A stretch of 64,000 nt of DNA, from positions 74,013,852 to 74,077,851 of the forward strand of contig NC_084463.1 of NCBI RefSeq assembly GCF_027409185.1, given 5' to 3'. The notes beneath the pieces are model-generated. The model ran no database searches, was not told the DNA's origin, and saw only the letters and a list, made by a program, of their open reading frames with translations. The DNA comes from Cynocephalus volans. Lineage: Eukaryota > Chordata > Mammalia > Dermoptera > Cynocephalidae. Both the position numbers and the translations under genes were made by a program. Below, piece after piece: positions 54,541-64,000 of the stretch; the stretch's first letter is position 1, and every line of letters begins with the position of its first letter.

Positions 54541-57500
54541 TTTTCTAGTTATTTTGTTTTTTGGATTTTTGTTCATTTTGATTTTTTTTGTTGTTAATTG
54601 CTTTTGCTCAATATAATCTGTCTTTTTTGCAGTCACTATTGTTTATGCACCAAATCTCTTCTGTCCTTCCTGTCTACCTTTTTCTCTCTCACTGTAAAAT
54701 AAAATTTCCTTATTCATTTCCTTTGTGTTCTGGAATTATTTCTAAAGTTGTTACTCTGAAGCATTGGTTTAAATATTTAGCCGTTTCAAGTTTGCATCTT
54801 ATTGCTTTCAATGAATATTTTATTTTAGTTATTTTGGTTTTGATTTCATTGCATTCTCTTTGTATCCTGAATTGCCCTTTAATTGGACTAATCTTGTTTA
54901 TCTTATTAAAGTCTAGAACCATATGTTTACAATTTTTCTTTAGATTTATAAGAAAATCTTTTATAGGGAAAGGAATTCATACTGAGCCTTGCCATTTTCC
55001 TTCTTTCAAAGATTTTTCTTCTATTATTCATTTCCCTTTTTCAAAGATTCTTCTTCTTTCTAATTACCCTTGGATTTTACCTAACTTATCTTCAAGTGTT
55101 CTAAAAAGAAATAGAAGTCTGATTTGAATGGGGAGACATCCATCTCTGGACAGTATCACTAGTGTCCTGTGCTGCACAAACAGATGCCAGATTATTGGTT
55201 GTTATTATGAGCCTCCACTCATATTCTCCAAACAACACAAAGAAATCTATCCAGGCCTGAACTGAGAAACAAAGCTTCATATGTGTGAGTGCAGTTTGCT
55301 AGACTGAAGAAAAGATAAAGGTAAAGGAGGCCAGATGCTTGCTTAAATCTAGAAAGGGAGATTTTTGAGACTGGGTCATTGCACAAAGAAGAAAGGAAAG
55401 AAGAAACTAGAAAACAGTATAATAATTTTATTTCAAATCACTTACTGTGATTGCAGTGAGGCAGTGAGGGTTGTCTCTTTTCTCATGGCTTCATGGCATA
55501 AGGGGAATTAAGAAAGCTGGTTTTACATGCTTCCATTTGATTCTCTGTCCTTCTCAAATATAAAAGTTGTAACTAAGGTAAACTGAGGGTTAGAAGGCAG
55601 GCATTTCACTACTAGTTTACTTTCTCTACTAATTTCTCACCTTCAGATACATTTTTATAACACTGCACTATGATCTTTTCTTAAGAATGCTTATATTGCC
55701 TTTCACATTTCTCCTTTCTTATGGCAACACCTAAGATGAGCCATGTCCTTGTTCTGAAAGGTTAGCACATTTCCCATGGAAAATGAATTTGTTTTGATGG
55801 AGAAAGTCCCTGCTTCTCTCAATTTATTCCATCTCCAACTTCCTAATGTCTTGAGTTCAGGATCAGGGATACTTATTAAATTGGCTATTCACAATCAAGA
55901 CGCTGAGATATGCTGGCAGTCAGTATTATTAGATTGCATGCATATTAGTCGCTTTGTGCCCAAAGGTAATTTTACTATAAAGAATGCAATTTAACAAATC
56001 AAATAAGATAAATAAACAATGCTTAGTTAAACTTTTGAATATTTATGAGGCAGTTCAACAGTGATTAGAAGATAAGAGGTGAGGAAGTTTAAAATGAAGC
56101 AGGAACATAATAATGGATATCACTGACTGAATAGATTTGTATTTATTTTTTTGAGAAGCTGTCACTACCATTTATAGAAAACATACTGAAGAAGACTGGC
56201 TATAAATATATATATTTATTCCTACTACATGTAGTTCAGTATAGGTGTTTACAAATGTTAGTTCTCTTCCCTTTCTTTACCTTCTTTATTCAAACGTTCT
56301 GAAAGAGAGCATATTGAATAGAGAAAATTCTGGAAACATTACATTACAACTAATGTACTTGAATGTGTCGTGTGAGATAACCTACAAACGAAATAGTCTA
56401 TGAATACATCTTAAATGAAACTAAAAGTTTTGATTTGAAAGTTAATAATTTCAGGTAGAAGAATATTAATCTTTAAAAAATTATTAAGTGTATAATCACA
56501 TTATATAATATACTTTATTTGAGATGCTGGGAATGGAGGGTTTCGGAGATATACAGTCTTAACGTATATATTAGAAAAGAATAAAAGCCAAAAATCAGCG
56601 ATAAGTCCATCTTAAGATGTTTGAAAAAGAACAGTAATTTGTATACACAAAGTAGAAAGAAGGTTATCATAACAATAGAAGCAGTACTTAATGAACTGAA
56701 AAACCAACCATAAAATAATGAATAAAGCCAAAGTTAATTATTTGGAAAGACCCCAAATTTTGTAAATCTCTTTTGATCAAAAGTAATCCAAAGAGGGGAA
56801 GAAAGAGAGGGAGAGAAGAGGGAGGGGAGGAGGTACAAATTGTTGATACGAAGAAACAATACCACAGATCTTAGAGATATTAAAAAGGTAATGACAGACA
56901 TACAGAGGTGGAAAGTGGTCATACCAACCCTGCCCCAGATGAAAATTTAAAAATCTTGGTAAGAATCCAAAAGCAGACTGAAAGTGGGGATGAATTTACT
57001 GTCGAGAAGCCAAATCTGCAACAGGAAAGAATTGTGAGTTCCTGGCCTTTTTTGTTTGAGGGCCTTCTTCAATCCTTCTGGCTGTGGTGGCAAAAGACTG
57101 CAGCTTTATCAGTTGGAGCAGCAAAGGAAGTTTATTGCAGAAAGAGCAGTGGAAATACAAGAGGAAAATCCAAGAAGTGAGACAACTGCAGAAAAGATAA
57201 GACCCCAAATCTGTGTATAAACCCTGTTTAAATCCTTGACTAGAATGATAAACAGTGCTTGCCCAGGGAGAAACACTCGGGAACCTGGTAAATAACGTAG
57301 GCAGAGACCAAGAGAAATCATAAAGCAAGAGTTGTATTGAGTGTGATTTTTGAGTTTGCTGCATTTTAAACTGAGTGCATTCTCCAACCTGGATGTCCTT
57401 AAGAAGCAGAGAGGTGGCAATTTTTAAAAGCATACATTTAAAAGATTTTTTTAAATGAAATATGTTCAGTGAAATGATACAATGGCTGAGATTTGCTTCA

Positions 57501-57690
57501 AAATAATACAGGAGGATTGATTAAGTGGAGTAATACATAAAACAGATTATTCATTAGTTCATAATTGTTGAAGGTGAATGTTGCATATATAGAAATTCAT
57601 TATATTATTCTGTTGTATATTTCACATTTTAAAAATATACTATGTATATTTTACATATTTTTAAATAGTTTATATTACAAGCTTAAAGAA
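54541..57690. other. Intronic DNA without assigned elements
   Basis: No named repeat or exon. A purine-rich tract lies at 56785-56833. The 179-codon plus frame at 54588-55127 is AT-rich, hydrophobic and low in complexity. The stretch 57020-57430 is somewhat GC-richer, with overlapping frames of 90, 103 and 145 codons on both strands. None shows a domain or splice context. Confidence 0.45.
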
Positions 57691-57699
57691 ATCTAAATT

Positions 57700-58115
57700 A
57701 AAAATGAAGATAACAGTTATAATGACATCAAAAAATAAAACAGAGAAATCTAAGAAAAGATATTGACAAAGATCAAAGTAGTTTTAAAAAAACAGCTGGA
57801 TATAGCATGATTCTGGATTAAGAGACTTAGTATTATAAAGTGATTAATTCTCCCAAAATTGTGCTATATGGTTAGTGATATTCATAACAGACCCATACTG
57901 GAAACAAGCGTCTAGTACATCGACGGTAGAATGATAAATAAATTGTGTGATGCTCATATAATGTAGTTGAGGAGGCAGCGTGAACTACAACTGCATGTAT
58001 TAATATGAATGAATCTTACAAATAGAAGATTGAGTAAAACATGCAAGACATGAAAAACTTCATATGATTCTAAAAACTAGAAAAACCCGTCAATATTGTT
58101 AGAGTTCAGGATAAT
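57700..58115 (+). mobile_element. Old L1ME-like element, left part
   Basis: The text resembles the ORF2 3' end and start of the 3' UTR of an L1ME family ('agaatgataaataaattgtg', 'aatatgaatgaatcttacaa', 'gttagagttcaggataatgg'). It is interrupted at 58116 by a younger L1 and resumes at 60899. Confidence 0.55.
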
Positions 58116-60047
58116 GGAAGAGGCGGGGATACTTCCAAATTCATTTTATGAGGCCAGCATTATGATGACACCAAAGCCAAGCAAAGACTCCACAAGAAAC
58201 AAAACAAAACAAAATAAAACAACTATAGGCCAATATCCCTGATGAACGCAGATACACAAATCCTCCACAAAACCATAGCAAACTGAATTTAACAGCACAT
58301 TAAAAAGATCATTCACCATGATCAAGTGGGATTCATTCCAGGGAGTCAAGGACGGTTCAACATACGTGAATTAATGAGTGGACAAAAACTATATGATCAT
58401 TTTAATAGATGCAGAAAAGCATTTGGTGAAATTCAACAGAGTTTTATGATAAAAACTTTTACCAAATTAGATATAGAAGTAATGTATCTCAAAAAAATAA
58501 AGGCCACATATGGCAAGCCTACAGTTAACATCACGCTATCATACTCAAGAGGAAAAAGTTAAAAGCTTTTCCTCCAGATATAAAACTAAACAAAATGCCT
58601 ATTCTTGCCACTTCTGTTCAACATAGTACTGGAAGTCTCAGCCAGAGAAAGTAGGAAAGGAAAGAAATAAAAGGCATCTAATTGAAAAGGAAGAATTTAA
58701 ATTGTCCCCGTTTGTAGATGACATGGTCTTATATTAAAAAACCCTGAAGACTCCATCAAAAAACTATTAGAACTGATAAATGAATTCAGTAAAGTTGCAG
58801 GATACAAAATCAGCATACAACAATTAGTAATGTTTCTATACACTGATAGTGAACTATCTGAAAAATAAATCAACAAAACAATTCCATTTATAGCTACAAA
58901 AGATAAGATATTAGGAATAAATTTAACCAAGAAGATGAAAGATCTTTACACAGAAGACTATAAAACATTAATGAAAGATATTGAAAAAGACATAATTGTA
59001 AAGATATCCTGTGTTCATGGATTGGAAAAATTAATATTGTTAAAATGTCCATACTACTCAAAGCAATCTACAGATTCAGTGCAACCTCTATCAAAACACC
59101 AATGACATTCTTCACAGAAAGAGAAAAAATGATCCTAGAATGTGTATGGAACTACAAAAGACCCTGAATAACCAAAGCAATCTTGAGCAAAAGGAACAAA
59201 GCTAGAGGCAACATGTTACATAATTTCAAAATCTACTACAAAGTGATAATAATCTAAACAACATAGAACCAGCATAGAAAGACACATAGACCAATGGAAT
59301 AAACTAGAGAGCCCAGGTATAAATCCATACATTTACAGCTGACTGATTTTTGACAATGGTGCCATGAACATACAATAAGGAAAGAATAGTCTATTCAATA
59401 AATGGTGCTAGGAAAACTAGATGTCCACAGGTAGAAGAATGAAATTGAATCCTTATCTCACACCATATACAAAAATAAACTCAAAATGGATTAAAGACAA
59501 ATGTAAGATCTGAAACTATGAGACTTCTAGAAGAAAACATAGAGAAAATCGGATATCACACCAAAAACACAAGCAACAAAAGCAAAAATAGCCAAATGAG
59601 ATTATGTCAAACTAAAACAAGAAAACAGACAACAGCAAGAAGAGATAACCTGTGGAATGGGAGGAAATATTTGCAAACTATACATCTGACAAATGGTTAA
59701 TATCTAAAATGTATAAGGAACACAAACAACTCAATAGCGAGAAAACAAATAACCAGATTTAAAAATGGGCAAAGGACCTGAATAGACATTTCTCAAAAGA
59801 AGACATACGAATGGCCAACAGGTATATGAAAAAATGCTCAGCATCACTAAAAATGCAAATCAAAACCACAATGAGATATTACCTCATACCTGTTAGAGTG
59901 ACTATTATCGAAAAGACAAAAGTTAAGTGTTGGTGAGGATGTGGAGAAAAGAAAACCCTTGCACACTGTTTCAGGGAATGTAAGTTGGTACAACCATTAT
60001 GACAAACAGTATGGAAATTCCTCAAAAAATTAAAAATAGAATTACCA

Positions 60048-60155
60048 GTGCTCACTTAGGCAGCACATACACCAAAATTGAAATGATACAGAGAAGCTTA
60101 GCATGGCCCCTGTGCAAGGATGACACAAAAATTCGTGAAGCATTCCATATTTTTT
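60048..60155 (+). pseudogene. U6 snRNA retropseudogene
   Basis: 108 bases align end to end with U6 snRNA, from 'gtgctcacttaggcagcac' through the intact ACAGAGA box and AGC triad to the terminal T run. Most differences are at CpG sites, consistent with methylation decay. A 42-base segment of other sequence and a 14-base poly(A) follow, and the 10-bp repeat 'agaattacca' flanks the insertion at 60038-60047 and 60212-60221. It therefore arrived by L1-mediated reverse transcription. No upstream U6 promoter elements are expected or seen, so it is not an active gene. Confidence 0.92.
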
Positions 60156-60211
60156 GTCAGATTTAAAAAAAACCAACTAAAAGAAACACAAGAAATTAAA
60201 AAAAAAAAAAA
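60156..60211 (+). other. Extra 3' segment and poly(A) of the U6 insertion
   Basis: Between the U6 T run and the target duplication lie 42 bases ('gtcagatttaaaaaaaacc' onward) and a 14-A tail. The 42 bases are not part of U6 or of the interrupted L1, so the inserted RNA was chimeric or the tail is complex. Confidence 0.7.
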
Positions 60212-60898
60212 AGAATTACCATATGATCTAGCAATTCCACTTCTGGTACATTCCCAAAGAAAATAAAATAAGTATATCAAAGAGATATATGCACTCCTGT
60301 GTTTATTGCAGCCCTATTCGCAATAGCCAAGATATGGAATTAACTTAAGTGTTCCTCAATGAATGACTAGATAAAGAAAATGTGGTATATATACTCAATG
60401 TAATACTACTTAGCCTTAAAAAGAAGGAAATCCTGTAATGTGTGACAACACAGATGAACGTGGAGGACATTATGTAAAGTGAAATAAGACAGGTACAATA
60501 AGACAAATACGGCATGATCTCACGCATGTGAGGAATCTGAAAGTTGATCTCATAGAAGTAGGGAGAATGGTGGTTACCAGGGGCTGAGGTGGGTGAGGGG
60601 GCGAGTGGGTGGGGGTTTGGAGAGATATTTGTCAAAGGATACAAAATTTTAGTTAGATAGGAGGAATAAGTTCAAGAGATCTATTGTACAACATGATGCC
60701 TATAGTTAATAAAAATATATTGCATTGTTGAAAATGCTGAGAATGGACGCTGAGTGTTCTCACTACAAAAAAGATAACTATGCGAAGTAATGCATTGATT
60801 AATTAGTTAGATTTAGTCATTCCACATGTATATGTACTTCAAAGCATTATATTGCACACGATAAATACATACAATGTTATCTGTCAATTAAGAAAAGA

Positions 60899-61110
60899 AG
60901 TCAGGATAGCATTTTTTTTTTCACGGGTGAGAATAAGGATAGTAACTGTAGGAGACACAAGCTGCGTCTCTGAGTTTCAGTCGTGTTCTGCTTCAAGACT
61001 TGGATTGTGGTTACACAAGTGTTTACTTTGTAGAAATTCATTGAATTGTACGTTTACAATTTGTACACTTTTCTATATGTAGGTTTTTCCAAAAATCATT
61101 GCCCATTGGG
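60899..61110 (+). mobile_element. Old L1ME-like element, right part (3' end)
   Basis: Continues the element broken at 58115: 'cttggattgtggttacacaa', 'gtagaaattcattgaattgt' and 'cacttttctatatgtaggtt' form the well-known 3' end of L1ME/L1MC families. The T run at about 60911-60920 is local. Confidence 0.65.
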
Positions 61111-63064
61111 AAATAAAGTCTCAGGTTTAGTAACTGGCAATTAGTCAATTAGTAACTGCCATTCTTATAATGCTAAGTATGTCTTTTGTAAAGTTTCCTT
61201 TTTGTGTGTGTGTTCATCACGTGCTTTATAAAATTTCTCCATTTTCTAGTACCTTAAACAAGCCCACATCTGTATCTATCTATTCAACACTCATTGAATT
61301 TGTACTTCCAAGTCACAAAAATATTGCAAGGTGCTTAAGATAAAAACTCAGCTCTCAAGAGGAAGAAGATTTTGTCACAATTTAGCAATTTTCTCAAATG
61401 GGTTGTTCTAACAAAACATCAAGAGTAATGTTCAAGTAATTTAAATGAATTGATGTCTTCGTTTGTGATTCCATTTTTTGTATGGATGCTCTGTGTGTAC
61501 AAATGTGCATCATGTCATGAGGGTAAGACTGTGGATGGACATTTGATGAGCTCACAAAGATTGGGTTTAGGAATGGGAAAATCCCTTTTTAGAGATGGTG
61601 CAGGACACTTTCATCTGTTTGGAAGAGTGAAAAAATGCGAAATACTTCTGAATATGCTCAAAGCATCTGTACTTTTTTTGGTTCTTTTTGTAATAAAAAT
61701 ATATTCAGGCAAATATCCTAATATTATTAGGAAAATGTTTTATATAAGTATTTTAGTAGAAAAAAATTTCAAAAAGTGTTTGAATTCCCTCCATAATGCC
61801 ATGTATCTAGTAGCAAATGAAAGAAAAACGCAGTAAACTGGGTAATTACTTGCTTTCTGAAAGATCTCTACGGAGTTGCTTTTCAATTGGACAAGAGAAG
61901 AAACAAGTTATGCAAGTGAAGTATTACTTCAATTTCCTTTTGATCTGCTGACTTTTAAAAAACATAAATAGTTTTAGTTAGCCTCACAGTCTATGAAAAT
62001 AACCGAAAAAGAAAATTTAATGAAAGGGACATGAAAGCTATTTGATTTAAATCAGAGTCCAGAGAATTTCAGAACAGAAAGAGTAGAATTGGCATCCTAT
62101 TTCCTTCTACTGTTTAGAATTTTTTTATATTCTTATTTTAACTTATAATAAAAAGCCAAAGAGAATTTGTAAACAGCTGCTGCCCACACACCATATGGAA
62201 AATAAAACAGTCTTTGTTTTAGCCTTTTGGTGACTGGTTTCATTCTGCCTTCTTTTTCCCGTTTAACTTACATCTGAAATTCCATTTTCACACACAGATA
62301 CCCTCCCTCCTCCTGCTGCACAAATTAAATGCAATCTGCCTAGCATGAGTTATTGTCAGATAGCAGTGAGGCCCGTTTGTTTTTGTCTCCTGCTCTGATG
62401 ATTAGAGTCAGATCATAAAGTGAAGAACCACCACCATATTTCCTTTCTCATATCCTCTGGAAGGTTTTGAATGAACACATGCAAGTCCTGCATGCAGCCC
62501 AAGAAGAACTGCTAGGGATGCCTTTTAGAAAGAATTGTAAAATGGGATGAGTTGTTTTGCCCTTCCTTTTCTCTGAATAACAAGCTCTAAAAAGTTTAGA
62601 ATTGAAACTAGGATATTGTGCACTTGTGCCCCTGCTACAAAAATAAATTGTTGCCATTGTTAAAATGATTTTAACCATTAAAAAGATATAAATACAGCTA
62701 ATAATACTCTTACAAGAAGAGCAAAATAAACATAAGCATTATAAACTTGGCAATCATGAGGGACTTCATTCCACAGGCAGAATATACAACATCATATTAA
62801 ATAAAGTATGTGGAATGAAAAAAAGATATTTTTATACTTTATTCAGTAAATAAAACTATTCCATTAGTTGATTTATTATTTTATTTAGGAAAATTGAAGA
62901 CGTTGTAGGGACAGGAGCATATCTCATGCAAACAGAAACTTACACCCATTGGCATGGATTTATTCTCACCAACATTTCTTCAGAGAATTGGGATGTCAAA
63001 AATTCCTGGGGTAATTATGGACAGATGAATTGTATTGTTCCAATGTCTTTCTTTTTTGTTTACT
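61111..63064. other. Intronic DNA, unassigned
   Basis: No exon or named repeat. The block 61394-61480 resembles 63670-63762 (see findings). The 128-codon frame at 61450-61836 has no domain and is AT-rich. Confidence 0.45.
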
Positions 63065-63200
63065 TAAATTTCCCATATAGCTCTCTCTTAGACTGTGAGT
63101 GTTTTTAGGGCAAAGACTAGATCTCATTAATTTGTATATTTCCAGTGCCTAGTACACTGCCTGATATTTAATGTTTGGTGAGTGAAGGAATAAAAAAATC
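63065..63200 (+). repeat. L2 LINE 3' tip
   Basis: 'tagactgtgagtgtttttag', 'ggcaaagactagatctcatt' and 'ccagtgcctagtacactgcc' match the terminal L2 consensus order (gain of 'TGAATGAATGAATAAA' in the family; here 'gtgagtgaaggaataaaa'). Confidence 0.65.
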
Positions 63201-64000
63201 ATTTAATATTTCCTTATTATAATTTCCTTCATCCTTCTTCTTGATCTGGGAAAATCAGGGAAAAGACTGTGAAATTTGGCCTTATTCTTTACTCTCCCTT
63301 TTTGCCAGACTGTCATCTGCTTTGAATTTGTATGCATGTAAAGATCCTCATATGCTCTGAAAAGCTTGAGGGACTCCACCCTAGGATTCAGGGATTACCA
63401 TTCACAAGACACTTTATTCTGGTGAGTTCATAAATTCAAAACTGAACCTAATAACTTACTTGCATGGGCCAGTGACAAGGATGGCAATCCAGATGGTCAG
63501 CCATGGTTAGTCATGAATCAAGGTTGCTGGATAAACACAGCCCATTTCCAATTTTCAATCATGCTGCATATCATAAGCTAGACATTTCACATATCCCAAT
63601 GGCAATGCTTTCTACATTTAGTCTTTGCAATCATAAAATCTCAAGCTACTTCCATGTAAGTAATCAAAATTCTCAAATGGGTGGTTCTAAGAGAATGTCA
63701 ACCAAATTATTTAAATATTTATAAAATACAATTAGATGGATTGGTATCTGCATTTGTGATTTCATATATTTTTATTTCTTCAGATGGGTATTTTCATGAG
63801 GCAGTGCTATTCTTATAGAATGCAGTCTTAAAAGATTGCTGAAAGGGAAAGAACACTTTTTCTTTTTAGAGGAATTTTAATCTAGCCTAATGGAGATATT
63901 CAGAAACACTCATGGATGGATCCACTTATAAATGGTAAGGAATGATAGCACTAAAATGTTCTCAAGCCCCTTACCATTCAACACATTGTCTTGAGGGGTT
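63201..64000. other. Intronic DNA to the window edge, unassigned
   Basis: Nothing recognised apart from the resemblance of 63670-63762 to 61394-61480. No minus-strand contactin exon is seen. Confidence 0.45.

Larger units (their letters stand above)
58120..60540 (+). pseudogene. L1 ORF2 remnant, heavily decayed
   Basis: Recognisable pieces of reverse transcriptase and C-terminal ORF2 ('[18 protein letters not shown]'-like text around 58318-58375, a [12 protein letters not shown] site near 58712-58740, and '[12 protein letters not shown]'-like text near 59938-59972) are spread over several frames with many stops. It is far more diverged than the young L1 copies and has no coding potential. 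Confidence 0.7.
58116..60898 (+). mobile_element. 5'-truncated middle-aged L1 nested in L1ME
   Basis: Plus-strand ORF2 from the reverse transcriptase region ('actataggccaatatccctg') to the 3' UTR, ending 'tcaattaagaaaag'. The flanks 'agttcaggata' (58103-58113) and 'aagtcaggatag' (60898-60909) are the duplicated target, and both match the L1ME text expected there. Frame lesions are numerous. A U6 retropseudogene sits inside at 60048-60211. Confidence 0.75.
49644..64000 (-). other. CNTN5: CNTN5 upstream intron, at least 14.4 kb, partial
   Basis: From the acceptor at 49644 to the window edge no further contactin exon is seen on the minus strand. Large introns are typical of this gene. Contents are listed separately: old L1, L2, MIR and an L1-in-L1 nest with a U6 pseudogene. 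Stretches 49644-51430, 54541-57690, 61111-63060 and 63201-64000 hold nothing that I can name beyond short AT-rich or purine-rich tracts. Confidence 0.8.

Noticed and set aside
54588..55127. 179-codon hydrophobic frame as a membrane protein
   Set aside because: AT-rich composition yields Phe/Leu/Ile-rich translations by chance; inside a CNTN5 intron with no exon signals.
56996..57433. 145-codon minus frame as an additional contactin exon
   Set aside because: No FNIII or Ig residues, Cys-rich random-looking text, no proper splice sites in phase with the next exon.
60048..60155. Active U6 snRNA gene
   Set aside because: Poly(A), flanking duplication, insertion inside an L1 and CpG decay mark a retropseudogene; no TATA/PSE upstream, only L1 sequence.
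1..64000. CRISPR arrays, operons, prophages or other bacterial systems
   Set aside because: No spaced direct repeats, ribosome-binding sites or dense gene arrays; intron-exon structure and LINE/SINE content show a mammalian genome.

Overview
This is a window of mammalian nuclear DNA. It carries the 3' end of one protein-coding gene on the minus strand and is otherwise mostly nested retrotransposons. There are no operons, CRISPR arrays or other prokaryotic features. Four coding blocks with consensus splice sites (49457-49643, 48916-49028, 43691-43859, 40162-40265) join in frame into the last 190 residues and stop codon of a contactin. The sequence reads as CNTN5 (contactin-5, NB-2): the end of fibronectin type III domain 3, all of domain 4, and a GPI-anchor signal. 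The 3' UTR probably runs down to about 37.5 kb. Everything from about 49.6 kb to the window end is CNTN5 intron with no recognisable exon. Everything below about 37.5 kb lies downstream of the gene.

The host is most likely a colugo (flying lemur, Dermoptera). A SINE at 3833-4043 is a head-to-tail dimer of tRNA-Ile-like units with two pol III box pairs and a CAAA-rich tail, as recalled for colugo CYN SINEs. No Alu is present in 64 kb, which argues against monkeys, apes and humans. This assignment is inference.

Layout. 0-8.4 kb: non-coding DNA with old L2, MIR, L1 and LTR debris, the SINE, a hAT-type element with an 8-bp target duplication, and a 244-bp L1 stub. 8.4-17.8 kb: a three-level nest, in which an old L1 contains a younger L1, which contains a MaLR-type endogenous retrovirus. 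19.5-26.3 kb: a full-length, minus-strand young L1 with a 1.5-kb GC-rich 5' UTR, intact 332-codon ORF1 and a 1275-codon ORF2 broken only by two in-frame stops. 30.3-31.1 kb and 33.1-35.8 kb: two younger L1 insertions with 5' inversions (twin priming), the second with a perfect 17-bp target duplication. 37.5-64 kb: CNTN5. Its upstream intron holds a second nest at 57.7-61.1 kb: an L1ME-like element contains a younger L1, which contains a U6 snRNA retropseudogene.

The only host gene product seen is CNTN5. The other long reading frames are L1 ORF1/ORF2, their antisense shadows, or an open frame in the retroviral interior. I found no convincing new biological system. The most informative material is the record of L1 activity: paired insertions, 5' UTR and 3' UTR changes between L1 copies, and dating by nesting.
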